Positions 49,901-61,737 of a DNA stretch of 64,000 nucleotides are shown here, piece after piece. The first letter of the stretch is position 1. Every line of letters starts with the position of its first letter. Made by a program: the position numbers and the translations under genes. The stretch is from Ailanthus altissimus. Lineage: Eukaryota; Streptophyta; Magnoliopsida; Sapindales; Simaroubaceae. The notes beneath the pieces were generated by a model, which saw nothing but the letters and a program-made list of their open reading frames with translations, made no database searches and was not told where the DNA came from. Location: assembly GCA_946807835.1 (NCBI GenBank), contig OX327686.1, positions 7,998,001-8,062,000 of the forward strand, in the 5' to 3' direction.

Positions 49901-50655
49901 TACTCGAAGATCAAATTACTTAGATACCAATGGACCAGTCACTATTCCCAAAAAATAATTTTTTTTATGACTAAAAAATTCATTAGATTCCCACGATCAA
50001 CATTAATGAATATTGTTACAAATTGGCAATTAAAACTTGTTGTTGAGAATCACAAAGTTTATAATTGCTCAACAAATATGATTTCTTAAAAGATTATAAT
50101 TTCATTGTAATAATTAATAATAATACTAAGGATCAATTGTTATAAATATTTTGTGGTTTTGAAGTTACAATTACTTTTGAGTAGAACTATTAGTTATGAA
50201 ATGCGAGAAACTTATTAGAGAAACCATCAACCTAATATTAGTATTAAAAATATGTATTAATAATCTCTCTTACGTGAAATATGAATTTGATTTTAAATTT
50301 TAAAATCTGATAGATCTATCTTAAGAGACCAAACCTCTTACATGGAATATGGATCCGATCTTAAATTGAGAAATTTATTAAAAGTAAAAACAAGATTCAA
50401 ACACATCCCTTTAATTCTAACACTAAATTAATGAAACCATTCAACCAAAATTTTAAATTGATAGGTGAAGATTTAACTATATTAAAAATAAATTTTAATA
50501 AAATAAGTTTTTTTGAAAAACATATAAAGTAAATGTGGTATTTGCTAAATACTTTAGGCAATGCTACTAAAAGTAAACAACCATAAATGTTCTATATGCA
50601 GAAAAAGTTATTAAAAAAATAAAGAGAGAGAAATGGTATAAGGAGAACACACAAA
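49901..50655. other. AT-rich stretch, nothing recognised
   Basis: No ORF, repeat or transposon signature was recognised. Confidence 0.4.
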
Positions 50656-51500
50656 ATTTATATGGTTCGATAACTTGCTTACGTTTACGGCGGATCAAGA
50701 TCATACTCTTTTCTTATTGAATCACAAGACACTCATAAAGCACACATTTTACAAGAAAGATCACAAAGAAAAACTCTTTTTAGCACTCTAGGAATTTTCT
50801 CTCACAAAAAACCACAAAAAAAGTTTAATCACAAAGATCTCTCAACCTATCGCAAAGATATGTTCTATGATCACTAAGATATATTTACAAGTCAATTGAG
50901 AGCCTTTATGTAGGTTTTAAGACATCCTAAGTTTACCCTATACGTATGGGAGTCATATTACGGAGTTCTGAAGCAAATGGGAGACAAATAAATAAGTCTT
51001 CAATTCGGGAAACATTTCCTGCGCACCAGCCCTGCAGCGCTCACGGGGCGCTGACCACCCAGCGTGGTTCGGCAACTTACTTATGTTCACGGCAGATTAA
51101 GATCACACTCTTTTCTTATTGAATCACAAGACACTCACAAAATACACATTTTACGAGAAAGATCACAAAAAAAACTCTCTCTTGCACTCTAGGGATTTTC
51201 TCTCACAAAGAATCATAAAGATCTCTCAACCTATCACAAAGATATGTTCTATGATTACTAAGATGTATTTATAAGTCAAATGAGAGCCTTTATATAGGTT
51301 TTAGGACATCCTAAGCTTACCTTATACGTGTGAGAGTCGTATTATAGAGTTCTGAAGCAAGTGGGAGACAAATAAGGAAGTCTTCAATTCAAAGAGCACT
51401 TCCCGGGCCCACCGTTGCAGCGCTGGTGCGCCCGCTTGAGCGTCGTGGTGCTGACCACCTAGTGCCGTGGCGCTCATGTGCTGTTCTGGGCTTCACAGCG
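50656..51500. repeat. Tandem duplication of ~402 bp, each unit ending in a GC-rich tract
   Basis: TGGTTCG(A/G)(T/C)AACTT(G/A)CTTA starts units at about 50662 and 51064. Both contain CTTTTCTTATTGAATCACAA, AGATATGTTCTATGAT and GGAGTTCTGAAGCAA-type blocks. Unit 1 ends with GCAGCGCTCACGGGGCGCTG (about 51033-51052) and unit 2 with GCAGCGCTGGTGCGCC plus GTGCCGTGGCGCTCATG. The open frame over the second GC-rich tract is not a gene. Element class unknown; an LTR is plausible. Confidence 0.75.
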
Positions 51501-52828
51501 CCTACGCATCGCCCCCTTCGTCTTTTGCCTAATTTCGCATCCGTCTTCGATCCTTGCGCATCCTACCCATTTGGTTTGATCCCTAAATTATATCCCGATA
51601 ATTTTTAATCAATATTCTCATATTCTGATTGTTTGATGGACTATAATTCCCTATAAAACTTATTTAATTTATTTTATGTTGATTTTAGAAATAAAATTTA
51701 CACTTTAAATTGTAAATATAATTTTAAATGAAACTTATAAATATAATTTTAAATGAAACTTTAAGACGTATGTAAAAATTATAAGTTGATAGGTTTTTTA
51801 AAACATTTTTATTTATTTAGTGAGGCTTTTAGATTAAATAATTAGAAAGTTAAAAAAATTTAAATAAAATAAAAAATTAATTTTTATTTTTATTCGAATT
51901 TCAGTGATCACAGTTACTATGACCAACAAAACTATACAAATACAAAATTTATAATTTTAAACTTATGAGCAAAGCTAAACTTAAGAAAGAAAAAAGCCCT
52001 AAATTTTTTTGCTATTATATAAAAAAAATATCCCAAATCTTACGGCTGAAAACTCGTGGAGAAAAAAATAGTCAATAAAGTTAAAGTGTATCTCACGTAC
52101 AATGATGAAATGAGGGAAACTTTGTCGACGACACTTCACATCGTATAGATACGTTGTCAAGAAGATATTTTTGTCCGAAAAAGTATTACCACACACGTGT
52201 CACAGATTTTTTCTTTTTCTGATGAACGCAGATATATTTTTAATCAGCAGGACTACGGTAAATTTTTTGCTTAAAGTTAAAGCTATTCAGCACGTGACTG
52301 CTGCACCTTTGTACTTTTCTTCCGAACTTATCGGGTGAACGGGAGGTGGCATAAGGTGATTTGAGTGAAATGCTAGTGGCAAATGAGTAAAATGAGTAGC
52401 TGATAAATCAAAATTTGGAGGCGTGAATGGACGAGAAAAGCAGGTTGAGGAATGAGGACTGATGCATTTTGGTCCTGACGTAAACGCCCAATAAAAAGGG
52501 GCAAAACCGTATAGCCTTGAGCAAGGGTATTAACATTGTCACTCAAATTATATTTTAATAACAATATTAATTTTAATGACATTATCATCTTTTTTATTTA
52601 ATTAAAATAATTAAAATATTTTTATAATTGTATTACATAAATAATTAAAATATTTTTTTAAAAAAGTATTTTTAATAAAAATAATAATATAATTAAAATT
52701 AAATCTACGTTAAAATATAATTTATGCTAATCTAAAGGGTGACAGTTTTAATATCTCTCTTAAATAATTGTTTTGTGGTGTTTAAGATATCTTTTTCGTA
52801 AGGATGATAAAATATCTTGTAGGAATGA
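51501..52828. other. Intergenic AT-rich stretch
   Basis: No gene or clear element. Small open frames on the minus strand near 52000-52200 and 52373-52588 have no domain. The first ~110 bases are the tail of the duplicated repeat (CCTAATTTCGCATCCGTCTT, then CCCGATAATTTTTAATC), similar in wording to the 3' part of the 1.4 kb LTR family. Confidence 0.35.
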
Positions 52829-53757
52829 GGTTCATGGGTAAGAGTGGGTAAAAAAATTTGGTAATTAAAAAATCGAACCGGTCGGTTCAATTCTTTTTTT
52901 AACAAAAAAATTGATTTTATTTTTTTTAGGAAAACTGGCAAATCCGGTTCGATTTTTCTCAAAAAAAATAACCGAATAGAAAAATCAATTTTTTTGTAAT
53001 TATTTAATAAAAAAATTTATATTTATCTCAAATTAAATAAATTATAATTATGTTAATATGAAATAGACCTAAAAATTAGGTCAAAAAGTGATTTACTAAA
53101 TTATTTTAAAAAATTAATTAAAAAGGCCTACAATTTAAAATAATAAAATAAAAAATTTCAAAAAATAGCACAAATTTTTAAAGACTTATACAATATATAA
53201 GAATAAATTTAGTGGTTTATGACTTTATGTAATGTGTAATTTTGATTATATAATATATAACTTGTAATACAACGTGTAATATATATTAATTTAGTCAATT
53301 TAATGTTAAAAGATTTATCTAATAAATTTAGTGGCTTATGTAATGTGTAATAATTTTTTTTTTGATTATATAATATATAACATGTAATGTAACGTGTAAT
53401 ATATAATAATTTAGTCATTTTAATTTTTTAAAGACTTATATAATATATAAAAATAAATTTAGTGGTTTATGTAATGTGTAATATATATTAATTTAGTCAA
53501 TTTAATTTTTTAAATACTTATATAATTTATAAGAACAAATTTATTGACTTGTAAGTGTAGTGAAAAAATAATAAATGATTTAAAATAAGCTATTAAATTA
53601 TTTAGACAAATGAATTAAAAAAATTCACAATTTAAAATAAATTTTTTTTTTTAAAAATTCGGTTTGGTCCAATTTGATTTTTTTATATTAAAAAATCGAT
53701 TCGATTCGGTTTCGAAAAACATTAAACCGAACCAAACTGTGCCTACCTTTACTTATG
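52829..53757. mobile_element. Terminal-inverted-repeat element with internal tandem repeats
   Basis: The left end (GGGTAAGAGTGGGTAAAA then AAATCGAACCGGTCGGTTC) and the complement of the right end (GTAAAGGTAGGCACAGTTTG then GTTCGGTTT) form an imperfect inverted repeat. The interior (about 53160-53540) holds four ~80-130 bp units around AATTTAGTGGTTTATGTAAT and GTGTAATATATATTAATTTA. Non-coding. A related end occurs at about 62718-62745. Confidence 0.55.
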
Positions 53758-55030
53758 GGGGCCTGTCCTGAATGGGGTAAGGATGAGGTGATTTTTATAT
53801 AAATTGGGTGGAGTACAAGAAAAAATTAATTTTCGAATTTTTAATGGGGTGGAGATAGGATTAGCCTCCCCACCACATCCTCGCCCCGCTCTCCATTTTA
53901 TATGAATATATTAAATGTAATTTTTAGTACATAATTATATACTTTATCAATTTTTATTTTATAGTTTATAATTAACTAGGTTACTATGATATATTTTAAT
54001 AATATAATTTATTAATAAAAGTAAAAATATTTAACAAAAGATTATGAATTCTAACATTAAAGGCTTTTATTTTTTTAGTTGAGCCGTCAATCGTTATTAA
54101 TTTTATTTTCTCACTCTTATAAAAAAAATTTAGTTGTTCTCTTTGTTCTCTAATCAAACTCGCTCTCTCGTCTGAGTAAAAAATTTAAAACTATACAAAG
54201 TTAGTTTGGGTAATATCTAAATCTGCGTTTAGTACAAGTGATAGATTTATAAGTCTTTATCATAACAAAATACATCCAAAAACATTGGACTTTTTGATGT
54301 GTTGCTCAAGATAGATTGGTTATGAGATAAAATTAAAGCTATAAAATATAATTATGTATTATTTGTAAATGTTTATATCTTAGGTTTTTATTTTATTTAA
54401 TTTTAATCAACTAGTTCCTATATGGTTTATTTTTATTATCAAGTTTAGATTCAAATTATTTTACAAAAACTCATTGTCACACATTTATTGAAGATACTAA
54501 TGAGATAAACTTCAGTCTGATTTTTTATAAGTTTAATTATATTAAACTATTTATTACATTATCTCAATAAAATTAATAAGAAACTAAAAGTAATTTATTT
54601 ATTTTTAGGAATGAAGTCTCAATTTCATGAATTTTAATAAGAAAAGATGAAGCAATTAATACGAAGATCAATTATATTAGGCACTAGAATATTATTTAAT
54701 TTTTTTATTTAATTTATTATTTATTTAAAAATATATTATTCACATCATTGAAGAATATTATTATATTATTTTAGCTGTTTGTTTGATTCTTTTTTGTCAT
54801 ATAATATAGATTAATTTTATATTATTAAAATTTATAAATATAATTTAATATTTAATATTATTAGAAATGGGGAATAGGGCAGGGATTGTGAAGTCATTTC
54901 CTATATGAGAATTCTCCATCCTTACCTAGTTAAATTTTTATAAGAAATTGGCGGGGACAGAGCCTAAAATAAAAATGGGGTGGGATACGAGAAAGGCCTC
55001 CCGTCCTACTCCATTACTATCCTTATTTTG
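53758..55030. mobile_element. Candidate long TIR DNA element (1.27 kb)
   Basis: The left end contains GGGTGGAGTACAAG and ATTAGCCTCCCCACCACATC. The right end contains CCTCCCGTCCTACTCCATTA and GGGGTGGGATACGAG in the inverted arrangement. The centre is AT-rich without ORFs. A hAT- or Mutator-type non-autonomous element is possible; exact ends and TSD were not found. Confidence 0.4.
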
Positions 55031-56940
55031 TCATATATTGTAATCCCTATTTTTTTGTACGTGGTGAGCTTTATTAAGAAAACAGTAATCAGTAATTTGT
55101 ATATGACTCTTTACCAAAATTACAAATAAAGATAGTTTTGAAATTTGTGAAAAGTTCTTGAAAGTTTGGTGAAGTTCAAAGTACAAATCAATGGAAATAT
55201 AGGGAAATTCAATGCTCAGTCATTTTCATTGGCTAAATGGAAAAATGCACTAGTTATCATCAAAATTTGATTAGGGTTTGGTGAAATTTGGCTTATTATC
55301 AACTAAGAAATTACAACCTATTATCCAATAACCATCTATTATTGAGTTGTATTGTATAATGAAATTGGTTGAAACTTGAGAACGACACGAGAACGTTTCA
55401 TTAGTGAGAGTATCCATTATATAGAACACCTCAAGTCTAAACCTACCATTATTGAATGACTTTAACTTTATATAAGGGATGTCCTCGAATTACACCTTTA
55501 GTCCTTGATATTAAGCTCTCTACATGAGGCCAACAACATAAGTCTTCATGTGAGGCCAATGCTTATTGTTTGAGAACCCAAATTGCTCGTATCCTTTAAG
55601 ATCTCAAAATTTCAAGATTCCCGATGCAAATTCTACTGCAATCATGGGATACAATCAAAATGAAAAAAACTCCAAGAATCTTGGGATATGGTCAAAATGA
55701 AAAAAATAACAACTTGTCCTAATTTCACAAATATTCAACTTTCAAGTAATTTCACAAATATTCATCTTGTCCTAAGATTGAACATTCAACTTCGTATTTC
55801 TCTGGTCAAGCCTTTTTTAACTCTTCTTCATCTTCCCTACTGTAAGCCTTTGAACTTTTCTTTCGACTTCACATGCTATAGCCTTCAATGACTCTAATGG
55901 CCTTTAGCCCCAAAGACTATATATTTGAAATTATATCTATTTATAATAAACGTCATGCATCATTGTACTACAACTATATAGAGAATTATTCAATAATATT
56001 ATTTGAAGTGAGCTAAAATTTACTAAAATAGACATATACTCTCATAAAATTAAACTATTATAATTTTATCTTGTGCATATTTGTATTTGTCATTCCTTCT
56101 ATATTAATCAAATTTAGAACCTCAAAACTAATCCCATAATATGAATCAAAGCCCATCATATGTACTAATAAATGGTCATTGCAGACTATTCATCAATAGA
56201 ATCTATCTTTATTTTAATTATAATATAAATTTAACTTATTAATTTAAAATAATCTAAAATTCGATATTAACATTATATCAACAATGTATAAATTAACAAT
56301 TTCATAAGTCATAGACCCTGATTTTGAGGATTGATTGATTTAGAAACTGATAAGCATCAACCTTCAATCATCCATTCTAATAATTGATTTCTATATACAT
56401 ATGATATCATTTTTAAATTGAAAAATTATGTAAAATACTAGTTACGTGTAAGAACAATGAACAGACCAGGGATACCAAAACAAATGAATGCGTGTAAAAT
56501 CATGGCATCATGCATTCCACTTGCCTCATTTCCCATCTGCAGCAGTAACATTTTTGGGTCCCACGTCCTGCAAAAGAAATCCATAAATTTAGGAAATCAA
56601 GGGCCCGTATTACACCTTACGTTTGATTGATCACGATGGGTCCTTCTTACAGTCTAATCAAATTCTACAAGCACAAGAAAAGATAATGTCGACACCTGTT
56701 TCAATAAGTGAAATACTAGTGATTTATTATATTCAGTGCGTCTATTCGAAACAATACATGCTTAATTACCAAGATAATAATATTGACCGGGAAAATTAGT
56801 AGGTAATTTGCCGAAAACAAGTAGCAGATGCATCAGCCGTCTTATGTGCTGGTGCCGCGTGTGGTTATCACAATGGGAAAGCTACGCGTTGGCTTTTTTT
56901 CTTTTAACTTTTGAACCGCTTATCCGTCTGACACAGTTGT
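55031..56940. other. Intergenic region upstream of the raffinose synthase gene
   Basis: No gene recognised. A local duplication is present near 55640-55710 (CATGGGATACAATCAAAATG and TTGGGATATGGTCAAAATG), and another near 55725-55765 (CCTAATTTCACAAATATTCA-like). Confidence 0.4.
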
Positions 56941-56955
56941 GTGACGGAAACCGAG

Positions 56956-57099
56956 TACGTGGATACACGTCAGCACATCCAAAGCTCATGAACTGCACGT
57001 ACACGTGTTGATTGGGAGGCATGAACGCAAAGTGAACCCAAGGTGATGGAAGATTTATCTAACGATTATGTGGACCGTTACAGCGTGGATCCAACGTGG
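56956..57099 (+). promoter_or_regulatory. Cluster of ACGT-core (ABRE/G-box-like) sites
   Basis: TACGTGG at 56956-56962, ACACGTCA at 56965-56972, GCACGTACACGTGT at 56995-57008 (G-box CACGTG at 57002-57007) and AACGTGG at 57093-57099. All lie within 300 bp upstream of the first coding exon. ABREs bind bZIP factors in ABA, drought and dark/low-sugar responses, consistent with the known stress induction of raffinose-family genes. Function here is inferred from motif and position. No clear TATA box seen. Confidence 0.55.
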
Positions 57100-57239
57100 C
57101 GGTTTGATCATTCCTCGAAGATATTTTGGAGCCGTTGGATTGGGCGTGACACATGATATGCTTTCTTAACAAGACGAGAAGATCGAAACCGAGAAGGAAG
57201 TTGTAAAGAGAGAAAGAGAGAGAGGTGACAAAAAAAAGA

Positions 57240-57541
57240 ATGGTGTCACTGTCAAATTCAAGTTACAGAACCACCAGATTCCCAATTATTTATAACAGGC
57301 CTCTCTTTCATTTGCCCAAATCATACACGTCGTGCTCCATTAACATCTCAAGATCAAAAGTCGCGACCAAGAAACTCTCTATTTCTGGTATTGTTCGTTT
57401 CTCGAATCGTTTTATTTCCTTTCTATTTTCAAAAACATTGGGTATCTTTCAGATTCTAACGGCATCTTGTTTACTTGCTCATGCCTTCGTATTTGCAGAT
57501 ACTCTTTTAATAGTTCTACATTCTCGGTCTTATCTTCTAAG
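57240..57541 (+). CDS. Two 5' exons encoding an in-frame N-terminal extension (candidate transit peptide)
   Basis: Exon a is 57240-57387, starting ATGGTGTCACTG, with donor GTATTG. Exon b is 57499-57541, with acceptor TTTGCAG and donor AAG/GTAAAT. Splicing exon b to the acceptor CTCTTTAG at 57676 gives an open frame through REEEVKEM into the family start MTIKPAV at 57696. That adds 70 residues, for a total of about 853. The first ~50 residues (MVSLSNSSYRTTRFP...) are rich in Ser, Thr, Arg and Lys with no Asp or Glu, the composition of a plastid transit peptide. From memory, a longer isoform is also annotated for the Arabidopsis relative. The alternative is that these are 5' UTR exons and the protein starts at 57696. 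Confidence 0.6.
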
Positions 57542-57695
57542 GTAAATTCCTCCACTCTAACTATTATTATCAAAAATTCATAATTATTTTTGTCCGCTAA
57601 ATGCTTTAATTATGTTAATTTAATTGCCTTGCAATATTTTGGATTGCATAAAGACCAGCTAAGTTCTCCTCTTTAGAGAAGAAGAAGTTAAAGAG

Positions 57696-60404
57696 ATGAC
57701 GATTAAACCGGCGGTTAGGATCGCCGACAGGAAGCTAATTGTAAAGGATCGCACAATCCTCACCGGAGTGCCGGACAATGTGATCAAAACGTCTGGTTCT
57801 TCTTCCGGTCCGGTTGAAGGAGTATTCATTGGCGCAGCTTTCGATGAAGAAAATAGCCGGCACGTGATCCGCATAGGGACTTTACGGGACGTACGGTTCA
57901 TGGCTTGCTTTAGGTTCAAGTTATGGTGGATGGCTCAGAAAATGGGCGACCGTGGCAGCGACATTCCTCTCGAGACTCAGTTCTTATTGGTCGAGACCAA
58001 GGATGGCTCCTACCTCGAATCGGACGACGGAAACGAAGACAACCAGATTGTCTACACCGTTTTCCTCCCGTTGATTGAAGGCTCATTCCGTACGTGTTTG
58101 CAAGGAAACGCAAACGACGAGCTCGAGTTGTGTTTAGAAAGTGGTGACGTGGACACCAAAGCATCGTCGTTTACGCACTCTTTGTTCCTCCTCGCCGGCA
58201 CCGACCCTTTCTTGACAATCACTGAAGCAATCAGGGCAATTAAGTTACATCTGAAAACTTTCCGTCAAAGACACGAGAAGAAATTGCCAGGAATTGTTGA
58301 CTATTTCGGTTGGTGCACGTGGGACGCATTTTACCAAGAAGTAACTCAAGAAGGCGTGGAGGCTGGACTCAAGAGTCTCGCCGCCGGTGGGACCCCTCCG
58401 AAGTTCGTGATCATCGATGATGGCTGGCAATCAGTTGGCGGAGATGATCAGAGCTCAAGTAATCAAGAGGAGAAGAAACAACCGCCCCTGCTTCGGCTGA
58501 CCGGAATAAAAGAAAACGAGAAGTTTCAGAACAAGGAAGATCCGAAATTGGGGATTAAGAGCATAGTCGATATTTCCAAGAAAAAACACGGGTTGAAATA
58601 CGTGTACGTCTGGCACGCGATTACTGGATACTGGGGTGGGGTTCGTCCGGGTGTTAAGGAGATGGAGCAATACGATTCGTTGATGAAGTATCCGATGGTG
58701 TCGAAAGGAGTGTTGGAAAATGAGCCGGTATGGAAGAGTGATGTAATGGCGGTGCAGGGTTTGGGGTTGGTGAATCCGAAGAATGTTTACAAGTTTTACA
58801 GTGAGTTGCACAGTTATCTGGCGTCTGCGGGCATAGGTGGTGTTAAGGTGGACGTGCAGTGTATATTGGAGACGCTTGGGGCGGGTTTAGGTGGCAGAGT
58901 TGAGTTGACCAGGCAGTATCATCAAGCACTTGATGCCTCTGTTGCTAGGAACTTCCCTGATAATGGATGCATTGCATGCATGAGCCACAATACTGATGCG
59001 CTTTATTGGTATGTTTTTCTTTTGCTTGGTATTTTTCTAAATTGGGATAATTTCTGATGTGGTGTGGCGTGGTGTATTAACAGCTCGAAACAAACGGCTA
59101 TAGTGAGAGCATCAGATGATTTCTACCCGCGTGATCCAGTATCACACACCATTCACATTGCAGCCGTTGCTTACAACAGTGTGTTCTTGGGAGAATTCAT
59201 GCAGCCCGATTGGGACATGTTCCACTCTTTTCATCCAGCTGCTGAATACCACGGATCAGCTCGTGCTATCAGCGGTGGCCCCGTCTATGTCAGGTAACCA
59301 ATCATATCATAGCCCAGAAAATATGATGTTTGATAGTGATACGATCAGTAATCTTCATAATTTTTGTTTTGATTATGTTTTTTTTTTTGGCAATTAATAA
59401 TTTGCTGATGTGAAATTGGAATATATTTTGGGCAGTGATGCTCCTGGGAAACACAACTTTGGGCTGCTAAAGAAACTTGTGCTGCCTGATGGGTCCATTC
59501 TTCGAGCACGCTTCCCTGGCCGGCCTACTCGCGATTGCCTCTTCTCTGACCCTGCCCGCGATGGTGTCAGGTAAATACATTTGGTAAATTAAATCAGTTC
59601 AAGTCTAACAACATAAAATTGGATTATTGGTTCATTGTGAATTTGGAAACTAAAGAGTTATATTTAAATGCCATAAGAATTTTACTGACGAAATCCCTTT
59701 TGGCGTTCAGCTTGTTGAAGATCTGGAACATGAACAAGTTCACAGGTGTGCTAGGCGTCTACAATTGCCAAGGAGCAGCTTGGAACAAAACTGAGAGGAA
59801 GAACACATTCCACCAAACCACAGGCGAGGCCATAACTGGACACGTAAGGAGCCGCGATGTCCACTTCATTGCTGAAGCTGCTATTGACCCACATTGGGCC
59901 GGTGACTGTGTCGTATACTGTCACCGGACTGGTGAACTCGTTACCCTGCCTTACAATGCAGCGATGCCAGTGTCCCTCAAAGTCCTTGAGCATGAAATCT
60001 TCACCGTCACACCCATCAAAGTTTTAGCACCTGGGTTCCGCTTTGCACCCTTGGGGCTTGTTAACATGTTCAATGCAGGGGGTGCAATTGAGGGGCTCAA
60101 ATATGAAGTTAAAGACGGCGTCAAGTTATCAGAGATTGATACTGGATATGAAGATGACCAGAGAGTGGAGAATTGTAGCAATGAATTGGTGGGGAAAGTT
60201 TGCATGGAGGTTAAAGGTTGTGGCAAGTTCGGTGCTTATTCATCAGCCAAGCCAAGAAGGTGCATTGTGGATTCGGATGTGGTTGAATTTGAGTATGATT
60301 CCAATTCTGGGATGGTAACGTTTAGCTTGGATAAATTGCCCGAGGAGGATCAGAAAGTTCACTTTGTTGAGGTTGAGTTACAAATATATAAACATAAATG
60401 TTAG
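57696..60404 (+). CDS. RFS6: Raffinose-synthase-family protein (probable galactinol-sucrose galactosyltransferase 6 / DIN10-like)
   Basis: Four exons: 57696-59008, 59084-59293, 59436-59570 and 59711-60404, all with GT..AG introns (75, 142 and 140 bp), giving 783 aa from [14 protein letters not shown] to a TAG stop. The family transfers galactose from galactinol to sucrose to make raffinose, a GH36-type retaining reaction; some members act mainly as alkaline alpha-galactosidases, so the substrate is not certain. Landmarks: WWMAQKMG near residue 75, [10 protein letters not shown] (about 203-212), [10 protein letters not shown] (about 236-245), GVKVDVQ with the presumed nucleophile Asp386, and [10 protein letters not shown] with the presumed acid/base Asp at 449 or 450. 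Residues 460-520 cover [15 protein letters not shown]. The N-terminus and overall order match Arabidopsis RFS6/DIN10 (about 749 aa) better than RFS5 or stachyose synthase, which carry an extra insert. Exons are visibly more GC-rich than the flanks. No stop or frameshift. Confidence 0.94.
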
Positions 60405-60720
60405 CCTTGAGGTTATTATTAGTAGAATATATAGTGGGGTTGTGGTGGGAGGGATTTATCATTTTTCCCCTATAACATGTTACTTTGTCATGGACTTATT
60501 GATGAACTTATGTAATGAGCGAGGAAGGAAGAAATTGAAATAAAGTTTCTCTCTTTTTTTATTAAGAATCATGCGGATCTGTTATTATATATGTTTGTGT
60601 GTTTACTAAGAAAATTCCAGAAACATTAAGAGGAAATGTTTTTATTAGTTTTGTTTCTCAATAATTCAGCAATCAAGACTTGATTCTATTATAAACATAA
60701 TATCTTAAGAAATTACACGC
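60405..60720 (+). other. 3' UTR and downstream flank of the raffinose synthase gene
   Basis: Non-coding. It contains the polyadenylation hexamer at 60539-60544 and then AT-rich sequence leading into copia remnants. Confidence 0.6.
60539..60544 (+). terminator. Candidate polyadenylation signal of the raffinose synthase gene
   Basis: AATAAA 135 bases after the stop codon, preceded by TGTAATG (about 60511), a TGTA-type far-upstream element. Both position and order fit plant 3' ends. Confidence 0.55.
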
Positions 60721-60721
60721 G

Positions 60722-61420
60722 TAAAGTATCAACTTGCCATTAAGACCTTTAATGAATATGTATCTGATCTTGAGTTAACAAATCTCCACTGTATTAAACT
60801 AGTTTTGAGGTTTTCATACCAAGCTCTTGGAGCTTGTTTTAAATAAGAAGAGCTTAATGAAGCTTGCATATATAAGAAGGATGAGAAAAGTTGATAAAAA
60901 TCTTCAGGTTGACTCGTATACACTGCTTCTATTAAGTTGCCATTTAAGAAGATAATATTGGCATCTAGCTTCCTTATAGACCAGTGATTCATAACTAGGC
61001 TCAATACAACTCTTACTATAGAAGCTTTGATCACAGCACTAAAGTCTCAAAATAATCAACATCAGGAGTTTAAAGAAATCCTTTTGCTACTAACCTGATC
61101 TTATACTTTACAACATACCACATTGATTGAATTTTGTTATTAAAATCCACCTATTTTCTGTTACTTTTGTGGCTTTAGCTGCTGGAGCTAGTAACCAAGT
61201 ACCATTCTTCATTAAGACATCACATTCTTCAGTCATAGTTGCCCTCCACTTCTTATCTTTTGAGGCTTCAGTAACTAAAGACGGTTTATGGTTTGTCTCT
61301 TTTGACTAGCACAAATAGGCTTTTGGTTTTCACATACCAGACTTAGACTAGGTGTCATACGATGCTTAGAGACAATTGGAATAACTTGTTGTAAAGGAAG
61401 AGATGATGATTGGTTTTCAT
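60722..61420 (-). pseudogene. Ty1/copia reverse transcriptase relic
   Basis: The minus frame includes SIRKLDANIIFLNGNLIEAV, then VYTSQPEDF, then LKQAPRAWYENLKTSL and FVNSRSDT (60729-61034). Further upstream (about 61130-61290) it includes WRATMTEECDVLMKNGTW. These are the conserved N-terminal RT blocks of plant copia elements. Frameshifts and stops separate the blocks. Oriented towards the raffinose synthase gene. Confidence 0.85.
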
Positions 61421-61737
61421 TGGCAGCTTGAAGTTAGGTTAAAGATTGAGATGGTATGAATTATGAAAGAACTTGATTGAAGTGGTTGTTGTGGTTGCAA
61501 CTTAGGTGGTGGTAATGAAACATTATCAGATAAAGATTCTAGGTTGGCATTTTAAACATTTGGGGTATGACTTTGTGCAGGATTGAAGTAAAATTCTGCT
61601 GTTGTTGAAAGAGTTGCTGATGAAGGCTTACTAGTCACAAAGATGGAAGGTGAATGGAACCACATTGCTAGAAGAAGGAAAACATGATTCTGAAAGTGTT
61701 AAATTTGATGTTGAATTAAACAGATTTGGTATAATAT

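Noticed and set aside
51426..51608. 60 aa ORF with GC-rich codons
   Set aside because: It is the hairpin-type GC tract of a tandemly duplicated repeat, with no homology.
52000..52960. Minus-strand ORFs upstream of the TIR element
   Set aside because: AT-rich, Leu/Ile/Phe-biased translations typical of random sequence; no domain.
57659..57676. Acceptor GACCAG at 57658 for the 5' exon splice
   Set aside because: From exon b it brings in a TAA at once; the acceptor at 57676 keeps the frame open. It could still be used in a UTR-only transcript.
57659..58811. Minus-strand ORFs of 61-118 aa within the raffinose synthase exon
   Set aside because: Antisense shadows of a GC-richer coding exon.
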